The notes beneath the pieces were generated by a model that ran no database searches, had not been told where the DNA came from, and saw only the letters and a program-made list of their open reading frames with translations. Below are positions 1-5,380 of a stretch of DNA of 6,236 nucleotides, piece after piece. Position 1 is the first letter of the stretch; every line of letters starts with the position of its first letter. Made by a program: the position numbers and the translations under genes. Origin of the DNA: Planctomycetota bacterium (GTDB taxonomy: Bacteria; Planctomycetota; Phycisphaerae; UBA1845; PWPN01); assembly GCA_020346805.1 (NCBI GenBank), contig CP070790.1, positions 2,356,870-2,363,105 of the forward strand, written 5' to 3'.

Positions 1-147
1 CACTTTATGGTAAATATCTTGTATGACCGGCACCACTTTCTGATACTTAGCTATATCAAAGCCAAGTTTATCAAACGAGCCTCCGGTGGCTACAAATCCA
101 TTTTGAATATCTATGATTGTCAGTGCTGGTCTAATCTTATAGGCCAT
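1..147 (-). CDS. Isochorismatase-family cysteine hydrolase, N-terminal part (gene runs off left edge)
   Basis: The minus strand reads 49 codons from an ATG at 147 to the window edge without a stop. The N-terminus has a hydrophobic strand PALTIIDIQNGFV at residues 7-19. This matches the first strand of isochorismatase-like hydrolases, whose signature D-x-Q-N-x-F carries the catalytic Asp (here Asp13). It is followed by a GGSF loop (22-25) and the start of a helix with VVPVIQDIY. The rest, including the expected Lys and nucleophilic Cys, lies outside the window, so the substrate (isochorismate, nicotinamide, N-carbamoyl amines, ureidoacrylate or other) cannot be told. A GAAGAG purine run at 159-154 sits 6 bases upstream of the ATG as a plausible ribosome site. 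No alternative ATG, GTG or TTG start lies in frame between it and the upstream stop. It lies 82 bases downstream of the GH130 gene, same strand. Confidence 0.8.
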   Translation of the reverse strand, partial: MAYKIRPALTIIDIQNGFVATGGSFDKLGFDIAKYQKVVPVIQDIYHKV

Positions 148-185
148 GGCATTCTCTTCAATATTGTGCCAACACAGAACCTTAC

Positions 186-214
186 GTTTTACCTCAATAA
201 TTTGAATAATTCAA
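186..214 (-). promoter_or_regulatory. Weak sigma70-like promoter candidate for the isochorismatase-family gene
   Basis: On the minus strand TTGAAT (214-209) and TAAAAC (191-186) are separated by exactly 17 bases; each box matches consensus at 4 of 6 positions. The region is AT-rich, so a chance match is quite possible. The -35 box overlaps a small perfect inverted repeat, TTGAA-3-TTCAA (202-214). The gene may equally be read from the GH130 transcript, as no terminator is visible between them. Confidence 0.28.
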
Positions 215-229
215 TTCGTTTTCTTTTAT

Positions 230-1171
230 TTATCGCAGCTCCCCTGGGATGAGATCGGCAACCCTAGCTGTGGCAACACTTATTACTGTATCTGCGGCAC
301 CATAGTAAACTAATATTTCGTCTGCGGCATCCAGTATTTCTTTATTATCTTCTCTGGGCACTGCCCCGCAGGTAAAAACCACGTTGTGCACATAACCGGT
401 CACCTCCCACGGATCTTCGGGCTGCAAAATCCAACGGTCGCACACGCTGATGACTTTTGAAGGATCGTTTAAGTCGTGCAGGGCGACTCCCAGACGATAG
501 ATGGCCCCGTCCATGGTGGGGAACACCCCGTGGTAAATGTGCAGCCAGCCTTTCGGCGTCTCGATGGGCGTGGCTCCCGGGCCGATCTTCATTTCATCCC
601 AGTGGTATTTGACCGGATTCATTACCACACGGGAATCGCCCCAGTAAATCAAATCGGTGGAGTAACTGATCCAGATCGACCAGGGGGAGATCTCGCTGTG
701 TGGCCGATCCAGACGGGCGTATCGCCCGTCGAACTTGCGGGGGAAGATGACCACGTTCCGCATGTCGGCCTGGCTGATCAGCCCAACTCGTTCCACCCTT
801 TCCCAATCCTGTGTTTTGGCCAGCCCGATTCGTACCCCGTGTTGTGAATAGGCGCTGTAGGTTATGAGATATTCGCCGTCGATATAACAAATGCGTGGAT
901 CCTCCACCCCATAGGCTTCATATTCAGCAAAAATCCCTTCGGTCGCCGGCACCATGAACGGTTCGGGCCGGACCTTGAAGTTGAAACCGTCGTCGCTTTC
1001 CGCCAAACCCAGGATGCATCGCCCGGTAGGCAGATGAGACCGAAAGAGCATGATATATTTGTCATTATATTTGGCCACTCCGGCGTTATGTACCGTCTCA
1101 ACTGGATAAGGGATGTCATCCACCGTCAATATGGGATTACCTTCGTAACGTTTGACGATCGATCGATCCAT
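230..1171 (-). CDS. Glycoside hydrolase family 130 protein (probable beta-mannoside phosphorylase)
   Basis: Five-bladed beta-propeller enzyme of family GH130. Members mostly cleave beta-1,4- or beta-1,2-mannosides by phosphate, releasing mannose 1-phosphate; some are hydrolases. From the chosen start the protein is 313 residues, a usual family length. Seen: NPIL near the N-terminus, HNAGV, the family motif YGVEDPRI with the predicted catalytic Asp at residue 91, FPRKFDGRYARLDRP (about 143-157) rich in basic residues, and GWLHIYHGV (about 208-216). The basic residues in the last two would suit phosphate binding, so a phosphorylase is more likely than a hydrolase, but the exact substrate is not readable. 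No signal peptide is evident, implying cytoplasmic action on imported oligosaccharides. The start at 1171 is preferred over an in-frame ATG at 1198 because GGGAGG (1182-1177) lies 5 bases upstream; ATG at 1174 is too close. Own promoter at 1268-1239. No transporter or mannanase is adjacent. Confidence 0.88.
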   Translation of the reverse strand: MDRSIVKRYEGNPILTVDDIPYPVETVHNAGVAKYNDKYIMLFRSHLPTGRCILGLAESDDGFNFKVRPEPFMVPATEGIFAEYEAYGVEDPRICYIDGEYLITYSAYSQHGVRIGLAKTQDWERVERVGLISQADMRNVVIFPRKFDGRYARLDRPHSEISPWSIWISYSTDLIYWGDSRVVMNPVKYHWDEMKIGPGATPIETPKGWLHIYHGVFPTMDGAIYRLGVALHDLNDPSKVISVCDRWILQPEDPWEVTGYVHNVVFTCGAVPREDNKEILDAADEILVYYGAADTVISVATARVADLIPGELR

Positions 1172-1176
1172 CATAA

Positions 1177-1182
1177 CCTCCC
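1177..1182 (-). promoter_or_regulatory. Ribosome binding site deciding the GH130 start
   Basis: GGGAGG on the minus strand is followed by TT and two consecutive ATG codons (1174 and 1171). Spacing is 2 bases to the first and 5 to the second, so the second ATG is favoured. The site lies inside the longer reading frame that begins at 1198, which makes that longer start unlikely. Confidence 0.7.
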
Positions 1183-1238
1183 GGTTGACTGTGGGCATCT
1201 AATTATCTGTGCACGCAAGTAAGCAGATTAAAAATTTG

Positions 1239-1268
1239 ATTATATGAGACTTTCACACTGGTACTCAA
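1239..1268 (-). promoter_or_regulatory. Sigma70-like promoter for the GH130 gene
   Basis: On the minus strand TTGAGT (1268-1263, 4 of 6 matches) is separated by 18 bases from a perfect TATAAT (1244-1239). It sits just downstream of the argJ stop codon. Predicted transcription start is near 1232, giving a leader of roughly 60 bases before the GH130 ATG at 1171. It suggests GH130 is controlled apart from argCJ, although no terminator separates them. Confidence 0.6.
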
Positions 1269-1278
1269 TAAGTTTGTT

Positions 1279-1293
1279 ATACGTTCTACGTAT
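1279..1293. repeat. Perfect 6-bp inverted repeat spanning the argJ stop codon
   Basis: ATACGT-3-ACGTAT is a perfect inverted repeat with a 3-base centre, covering the end of argJ and its TAG stop. It is not followed by a T-run on either strand, so it is not a typical intrinsic terminator. It lies 11 bases upstream of the -35 box of the GH130 promoter, where a regulator could bind, but a repeat this short may be chance. Confidence 0.35.
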
Positions 1294-2482
1294 GATAATC
1301 GGCATTGATGGTAACGTATTCACGAGATAGATCGCAGGTCAGTACTCGATCCCTGGATCTGCCCGCACCGAGATCGATGGTGATAGGTACGTGCTTTTGC
1401 TTCATGATTTTGGCCAGTTGGCGATGTTCCAATCGTCGGGCCGGCGCACCTTTGGTGAAAATGGTGGTATTGTCCAGCCGAACTGTGACTCGCTCCGTGC
1501 GGTAAGCAACGCTAATGGCTCCTAAGGCCTGTATGATTCTGCCCCAGTTGGGATCGCCACCGTTAACCGCGGTTTTAACCAGTGGGCTGACCGCAACCGC
1601 CCGGGCGGCTGCGTGGGCGTCTTTGGTGTTCTTTGCCCCGGTAACTGTGACTTCCAGCACCTTGGTTGCTCCTTCTCCATCTGCCACAATCTGATAGGCC
1701 AATGATTCACATACCGACAATAATGACGACGCGAACGATGCCTTTGCTCGCCTGTTTTCTACCGTACCCCCCAGGCCGCTGGCCATTATTGCCACTGTAT
1801 CGCTAGTTGATTCGCACTCGTCGATGGTCACCCGATTGAAGGTCGGTTCGACAGCGGCGGTTAGCAGCCGCTTGAGTTCTCTTGCCGATATTATGGCATC
1901 GGTGGTTATAAAGCCCAGCATGGTAGCCATGTTGGGAGCAATCATGCCGCTGCCCTTGCAGCAGCCGGCAATAGTCACTTGCGAGCGCCCGATACGAATT
2001 TGCTCGCAGGCCTCTTTCGGTTTTGTATCTGTGGTCATGATTGCCCGGGCGAATCGACGGCCGGCGGTCGCAGACGAAGACAGCGAGGCCAGGGCTTGGT
2101 AAATACCCTGTTGTATGCTGGCCATAGGCATGAATTCGCCAATCACCCCCGTACTTGAGGGCAGGATATCGGTTTCGGCAGCCCCGATTGTTTTGGCTAC
2201 TAGCCGACACATCTTTCGGGCATCGGCGATACCTCGTTTGCCGGTGGCTACATTCGAGCATCCACTGTTGACTACCATGGCCCGAAGTCTGCCGTTGCGT
2301 ATGTGTTCACGGCCCACGATTACCGGAGCCCCGCAAAAACGATTGCGGGTAAATACCGCCGATGCCGAGCAGCTTGCCTCTGCAACCAGAACCCCGAGAT
2401 CCAGATTGCCGCTGTCTTTGATTCCGCATGCTGTCGCACCGGCCCGAAATCCTTGCGGTGAAGTAATGCTGCTGTTTTTCAT
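1286..2482 (-). CDS. argJ: ArgJ: glutamate N-acetyltransferase / ornithine acetyltransferase
   Basis: Transfers the acetyl group from N-acetylornithine to glutamate, closing the cyclic arginine pathway. Bifunctional members also make N-acetylglutamate from acetyl-CoA; which kind this is cannot be read here. At 398 residues it is of normal length. The proenzyme cleaves itself into alpha and beta chains before a Thr nucleophile, and the cleavage motif KGSGMIAPNMATML is intact (Thr187). The oxyanion-hole motif SSTGVIGEFMP is at 109-119, KTAVNGGDPNWGRI at 303-316, and the typical C-terminal INADYHT ends the protein. Two conserved blocks differ from the form I know: NSGCSNVATG at 72-81 where NAG-x-AN-x-x-TG is usual, and DECESTSDT at 221-229 where DGDTSTNDT is usual. 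The start begins 16 bases after the argC stop, so the two genes form one unit; no clear SD precedes it, suggesting translational coupling. Cytoplasmic. Confidence 0.97.
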   Translation of the reverse strand: MKNSSITSPQGFRAGATACGIKDSGNLDLGVLVAEASCSASAVFTRNRFCGAPVIVGREHIRNGRLRAMVVNSGCSNVATGKRGIADARKMCRLVAKTIGAAETDILPSSTGVIGEFMPMASIQQGIYQALASLSSSATAGRRFARAIMTTDTKPKEACEQIRIGRSQVTIAGCCKGSGMIAPNMATMLGFITTDAIISARELKRLLTAAVEPTFNRVTIDECESTSDTVAIMASGLGGTVENRRAKASFASSLLSVCESLAYQIVADGEGATKVLEVTVTGAKNTKDAHAAARAVAVSPLVKTAVNGGDPNWGRIIQALGAISVAYRTERVTVRLDNTTIFTKGAPARRLEHRQLAKIMKQKHVPITIDLGAGRSRDRVLTCDLSREYVTINADYHT

Positions 2483-2498
2483 TTTCGTTTATCCGCGG

Positions 2499-3527
2499 TT
2501 AAATTAAGCCTGCGGTTTCATCGATTCCGAACATAAGGTTCATATTCTGAATTGCCTGCCCCGAGGCGCCCTTGACCATATTGTCGATGGCGGACAACAC
2601 GATGATTCGTGATTTGGCCACCCGGGCGGCGAGATCGCAGAAATTACTCCTGGCCACATCCGAGGTCCGCGGCAAATCCTTGCGCAGTCGAATAAACGGC
2701 TCGTTCTCGTAGGCATCGGCCAGCACCTGCATAACGTGTTCGACGGATACCGGTTGCAGCGGCTTGAGATAGATGGTCGATAGTATGCCCCGTTCCATGG
2801 GTACCAGATGAGGTACAAATAGCGCCGAGGTCTTTCCGGACCGCGCGTAGGGATCAAGAGTCCGTTCAATCTCCACCTGATGCCGATGTTCGCCCACATT
2901 GTAGGCTTCGAAGTTTTCATTTCGTTCGGTAAAATGAGACTCCTGTTTGGGCACACGCCCGGCCCCGCTCATACCGCTGGCGGCGTTGACCACGATGTCC
3001 TGGGGGTCCACCAGTTGAGCCTTGAGCAGGGGCACGATGCCCAGGGCCGCCGACGTGGGGTAGCATCCGGGGTTGGCCACCAGGGCTGCCTTGCGGATTT
3101 TGTCGCGATATAGTTCCGGCAACCCGTAAACCGCATGGGCGAGATTGTCCGGATCGGTATGCTCTTGATTGTACCATTGCAGATAGTCGGCCGGTTCTTC
3201 GAGTCGATAATCGGCCGAAAAATCGATGACCCGCAAACCCGCCTTGAGCAAAGCTGGTGTCAAGGCCATTGATATACCGCTGGGCACACAGAGCATGGCC
3301 ACATCGGCCCGGCCCTTGAGTTTGGCCGGTTCGATAGGCTCGCATTGCATATCCACTCGCCCGGTAAATTCCGGAAACAACTCGTCGATCCTCGGCAGGG
3401 GATCGAGCGGCGAGTATAGTGCGGCAATCTCCATCTGGGGGTGGGCCAGCGACAAACGAATGGTTTCCCGCGAGGTGTAGCCGTCTGCACCGATGATGGC
3501 AACACGTATTTTGCTGTTGGCAGACAT
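2499..3527 (-). CDS. argC: ArgC: N-acetyl-gamma-glutamyl-phosphate reductase
   Basis: Third step of arginine biosynthesis: NADPH-dependent reduction of N-acetylglutamyl 5-phosphate to the semialdehyde. At 342 residues it has the length of the standard long (type 1) form. Residues 8-19 form the Rossmann nucleotide-binding loop with GADGYTS (usual form GASGYTG). The catalytic Cys155 lies in NPGCYPT. Further family blocks are NAASGMSGAGR (181-191), the substrate-side EHRHQVEIE (213-221), FVPHLVPMERGILSTIY (237-253) and DNMVKGASGQAIQN (315-328). The ATG at 3527 is preceded by GGAG (3542-3539) at a rather long 11-base spacing. It is first in the argC-argJ unit and begins about 70 bases after the rpsI terminator. 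I could not find a convincing promoter for it in that gap. Partners argB and argD are not in the window. No disruption seen. Confidence 0.97.
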   Translation of the reverse strand: MSANSKIRVAIIGADGYTSRETIRLSLAHPQMEIAALYSPLDPLPRIDELFPEFTGRVDMQCEPIEPAKLKGRADVAMLCVPSGISMALTPALLKAGLRVIDFSADYRLEEPADYLQWYNQEHTDPDNLAHAVYGLPELYRDKIRKAALVANPGCYPTSAALGIVPLLKAQLVDPQDIVVNAASGMSGAGRVPKQESHFTERNENFEAYNVGEHRHQVEIERTLDPYARSGKTSALFVPHLVPMERGILSTIYLKPLQPVSVEHVMQVLADAYENEPFIRLRKDLPRTSDVARSNFCDLAARVAKSRIIVLSAIDNMVKGASGQAIQNMNLMFGIDETAGLI

Positions 3528-3595
3528 TTCCGCTTGCGCTCCAATATTTGGGTGAGTACAGGTATCGATCGCAGGACGATTATCACCATATACAT

Positions 3596-3627
3596 AAAAA
3601 ACAACCCCAGCAACTCGTTGCCGGGGT
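3596..3627 (-). terminator. Intrinsic terminator after rpsI
   Basis: On the minus strand, 35 bases after the rpsI stop, a 10-bp stem (arms 3627-3618 and 3613-3604, one G-U pair) closes on a 4-base loop. It is GC-rich at the base with four consecutive C-G pairs. A TTGTTTTTT run follows (3604-3596). This is a textbook rho-independent terminator ending the rplM-rpsI transcript. In the plus direction the T-run is missing and the G-U position becomes an A-C mismatch, so it acts in one direction. Confidence 0.9.
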
Positions 3628-3661
3628 CATGTTTGATTCGGGAGTATCGGTCAACGAGTAT

Positions 3662-4105
3662 TTAACGCTTGGAGAACTGGAAGCTTCGGCGAGCGCCGCG
3701 CCGGCCATATTTCTTCCGTTCCACCATTCTGCTGTCACGGGTCAGGTAACCGCCGGCCCGCAGCACATCGTCATATTCGCGATTTGCCTTTTTCAGGGCC
3801 CGGGCTACCCCGAGAACAATGGCCCCCGCCTGTCCTGAGGTGCCGCCGCCTTGGACATTAACAAACACATCGACCTTGCCGAAGGTCTCAGTGGCCTTAA
3901 GCGGTGCAACCGCGTCCAGACGGTCCTTTTCTTCGTTGAAGTATTTGTCCAGCGGTTTTTTGTTGATCTCAAATTTGCCCTCGCCGGCACGGACGCGTAC
4001 CCGGGCTACCGACCTCTTGCGGCGGCCAGTGCCCCAGAAATAGTGCAATTTGGGATTCGGTTCGGGGAAAGTCGCGGATCCCGATGCTGTTGTTTGTTCT
4101 GTCAC
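3662..4105 (-). CDS. rpsI: Ribosomal protein S9 (uS9)
   Basis: Small-subunit protein on the 30S head, whose C-terminal tail reaches the P-site tRNA. The core starts at YFWGTGRRKRSVARVRV (residues 22-38) and includes NKKPLDKYF, FVNVQGGGTSGQAGAI (81-96) and LTRDSRMVERKKYGRRGARR; the tail ends in the family-typical FQFSKR. Length is 147 residues against about 130 in E. coli. The excess is an N-terminal extension of roughly 17-20 residues, rich in Thr, Ser and Pro. The start is a GTG at 4105, supported by AAGGG (4118-4114) 8 bases upstream. There is no ATG codon between that GTG and the core, so the extension looks real. It lies 73 bases downstream of rplM, the classic L13-S9 pair, and is followed by a strong terminator. 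Confidence 0.97.
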   Translation of the reverse strand: MTEQTTASGSATFPEPNPKLHYFWGTGRRKRSVARVRVRAGEGKFEINKKPLDKYFNEEKDRLDAVAPLKATETFGKVDVFVNVQGGGTSGQAGAIVLGVARALKKANREYDDVLRAGGYLTRDSRMVERKKYGRRGARRSFQFSKR

Positions 4106-4178
4106 GTTTGTTACCCTTAATTTATCTGATATTTAAGTCAGCCCTGTGGCCGATTGTGACACTCTGACATAACCGATT

Positions 4179-4631
4179 TTATTTCGTTACCAGCTCCAGC
4201 ACTTGAGGTTCCTGGGCCTGGTGTGGGTGTTCGCTGCCGCGATAAACCTTCAGCCTTTTAATCATTTGCCGACCGAGTTTGTTCTTGGGCAACATCCGAC
4301 GGACGGCCGACTGAATAATCCTTTCGGGATGTTTGGCCATCACCTTGGCCACGGAATCGACCTTTCGCCCGCTGGTGTAATAGGTATATCTATCGTACAC
4401 TTTTTGTTCCATCTTTCGTCCCGAGAGCTTTACTTTTTCCGCATTGACCACCACCACATAATCACCGGTTATCACGTGCGGGGTGTAAGTCGGTTTGTGT
4501 TTGCCCATCAGGATGGTGGCCAATCGGGTAGCCAGCCGGCCCAGGGTCTTTCCGTCGGCATCGACCAGATGCCAATCCCCCTCGATTTCATCCGGCTTGG
4601 CCAGGTATGATTTCATTGCTGCGCTACGCAT
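4179..4631 (-). CDS. rplM: Ribosomal protein L13 (uL13)
   Basis: Early-assembling large-subunit protein that binds 23S rRNA. The sequence follows the family end to end: MKSYLAKPDEIEGDWHLVDA, then GKTLGRLAT, GKHKPTYTPHVITGDYVVV, NAEKVKLSG, PERIIQSAVRRMLPKNKLG, LKVYRGSEHPHQAQEP and VLEL at the end. Two starts are possible. The ATG at 4631 (150 residues) has GGAG (4647-4644) at a long 12-base spacing. The ATG at 4616 (145 residues, beginning MKSYLAKP) fits the start of known L13 proteins but has no SD at usable distance. I list the longer form because of the SD; the shorter one is nearly as likely. Transcribed from the promoter at 4730-4702 with rpsI behind it. Confidence 0.97.
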   Translation of the reverse strand: MRSAAMKSYLAKPDEIEGDWHLVDADGKTLGRLATRLATILMGKHKPTYTPHVITGDYVVVVNAEKVKLSGRKMEQKVYDRYTYYTSGRKVDSVAKVMAKHPERIIQSAVRRMLPKNKLGRQMIKRLKVYRGSEHPHQAQEPQVLELVTK

Positions 4632-4701
4632 GAGTGTGATAATCTCCGATGACTGATTTATGGTCCTAAACTAACCAGGATACAAAAGTTACGAGCCCCT
4701 C

Positions 4702-4730
4702 ATATTAGACATAATCCGCTTTTCGGTCAA
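4702..4730 (-). promoter_or_regulatory. Sigma70-like promoter for rplM-rpsI
   Basis: On the minus strand TTGACC (4730-4725, 5 of 6 matches) and TAATAT (4707-4702) are separated by exactly 17 bases. Predicted transcription start is near 4695, giving a leader of about 65-80 bases before L13. This is the best promoter match in the window and suits a highly expressed ribosomal operon. Its -35 box overlaps one arm of a perfect 7-bp inverted repeat just upstream. Confidence 0.75.
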
Positions 4731-4746
4731 GGCGAGGGCCGCCTTG
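4728..4746. repeat. Perfect 7-bp inverted repeat overlapping the rplM -35 box
   Basis: CAAGGCG-5-CGCCTTG: arms 4728-4734 and 4740-4746, centre of 5 bases. The left arm shares three bases with the -35 element read on the minus strand. As RNA it could form a GC-rich hairpin at the end of the upstream tRNA-binding-protein transcript, but no T-run follows on the minus strand. As DNA it sits where an operator would occlude RNA polymerase. The function is not known. Confidence 0.5.
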
Positions 4747-4860
4747 GTCGGCCCATAAGAGGTATAAAGTGGGGCGAGTCTGTAACTTGTTATACACAAA
4801 CGGCTTAAATTGGGCCTCGTCGGTTTGTTTTCATGCCGCTCTTTACCGGGCCATCGCACC

Positions 4861-5205
4861 TTAACTGATCTGTGACCCGGGTTCAATATCAGCATCGGGT
4901 TGCAGCAGGATTATACGCGAATGATCAGGGGTACTGGCGGCCAGAAGCATGCCTTTGCTTTCCTGCCCCCGCATCATTCGGGGGGCCAGATTGGCCACCA
5001 CCACGATATTCCTTCCCACCAGCGATTCCGGATCGTAATGGCCTCTGAGCCCGGCACAGATTTGCCGTTGTTCGGTGCCCAAATCGATTTTGAGGACCAT
5101 CAGTTTGTCGGCGTTGGGGTGGTCATAGGCCTCCAGGACCTTGGCGGTTCGCATATCGATCTTGGTAAAATCATTAAAATCGATAATTTCGGGCTTATCG
5201 CTCAT
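4861..5205 (-). CDS. Stand-alone tRNA-binding domain protein (MetRS C-terminal / CsaA-like)
   Basis: A 114-residue protein made of a single OB-fold EMAP/Trbp111-type tRNA-binding domain. Residues 9-22 (DFNDFTKIDMRTAK) match the opening of the appended C-terminal domain of bacterial methionyl-tRNA synthetase. ADKLMVLKIDLG (32-43), RQICAGL (47-53), PESLVGRNIVVVANLAPRMMRG (59-80) and ESKGMLLAA (82-90) continue it, and the end EPGSQIS corresponds to the usual PG-x-x-I close. In other organisms such free-standing domains act as a MetRS beta subunit, as Trbp111-like structure-specific tRNA binders, or as CsaA. The resemblance here is closest to the MetRS C-domain. No catalytic MetRS is in the window. 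The start at 5205 is chosen over an in-frame ATG at 5253 because AGGAG (5218-5214) lies 8 bases upstream and homology begins after it. Confidence 0.88.
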   Translation of the reverse strand: MSDKPEIIDFNDFTKIDMRTAKVLEAYDHPNADKLMVLKIDLGTEQRQICAGLRGHYDPESLVGRNIVVVANLAPRMMRGQESKGMLLAASTPDHSRIILLQPDADIEPGSQIS

Positions 5206-5213
5206 GTTAAAAA

Positions 5214-5218
5214 CTCCT
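5214..5218 (-). promoter_or_regulatory. Ribosome binding site deciding the start of the tRNA-binding protein
   Basis: AGGAG on the minus strand stands 8 bases before the ATG at 5205. The 16 extra codons that would be added by starting at 5253 overlap this site and do not resemble the family. Confidence 0.75.
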
Positions 5219-5240
5219 GTCGGATTCCTGGGAAAATCAT

Positions 5241-5257
5241 ATGGTTCGGACAACCAT
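5241..5257. repeat. Perfect 6-bp inverted repeat in the divergent intergenic region
   Basis: ATGGTT-5-AACCAT lies 36 bases upstream of the tRNA-binding-protein ATG, within its probable leader or promoter. No T-run follows on either strand, so a terminator is unlikely. A protein-binding operator or a small leader hairpin are both possible. No matching copy was noticed elsewhere in the window. Confidence 0.4.
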
Positions 5258-5320
5258 GCCTTTTTGTGCCTTAGAGTTTACCTGTTGCTATTGGTTAAGT
5301 CGAGTGCAGTATGTTGTACT

Positions 5321-5349
5321 TTGTGTGGCCGTACAGGTTAGAATAATAT
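5321..5349 (+). promoter_or_regulatory. Sigma70-like promoter for the SRAP gene, overlapped by a LexA-like site
   Basis: TTGTGT (5321-5326, weak, 3 of 6) and TAATAT (5344-5349) are 17 bases apart; the predicted transcription start is near 5356, about 25 bases before the ATG. Across the -35 box lies TTGT-8-ACAG (5321-5336), one base off the CTGT-N8-ACAG pattern of proteobacterial LexA boxes, though with a GC-rich centre. A second inverted repeat, TGTAC-11-GTACA (5315-5335), overlaps it. Confidence 0.45.
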
Positions 5350-5380
5350 CAGATGTAAGAATGAATGTTGAGGCATAATC

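Larger units (their letters stand above)
4682..4790. repeat. Imperfect inverted repeat enclosing the rplM promoter
   Basis: The left arm 4682-4699 and the right arm 4771-4790 are imperfect reverse complements of each other. Both share a GTTAC/GTAAC block and a CCCC/GGGG block, with small insertions between. The arms bracket the promoter and the 7-bp palindrome, 109 bases in all. No clear target-site duplication flanks it. It may be a leader/promoter structure, a decayed miniature element or chance. Confidence 0.3.

Noticed and set aside
7..252. Plus-strand open frame of 81 codons
   Set aside because: The minus strand of the same stretch encodes a recognisable isochorismatase-type N-terminus and the GH130 end; the plus-strand protein has no family-like features.
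1157..1168. GATCGATCGATC triple tetranucleotide as a repeat or methylation cluster
   Set aside because: It lies at the start of the GH130 coding region and encodes ordinary residues; three copies are too few to call.
3624..3652. TTGACC at 3652-3647 as a -35 box for argC
   Set aside because: The base run 17 bases downstream is CATGAC, which does not resemble a -10 element, and the terminator lies further downstream before argC.
4786..4798. TATAAC at 4793-4788 (minus strand) as a second rplM promoter
   Set aside because: No acceptable -35 sequence at 16-18 bases upstream.
4689..4895. Minus-strand open frame of 68 codons between the tRNA-binding protein and rplM
   Set aside because: Low-complexity, unlike any family I know, overlaps the end of the upstream gene and runs through the rplM promoter and palindrome; no SD.
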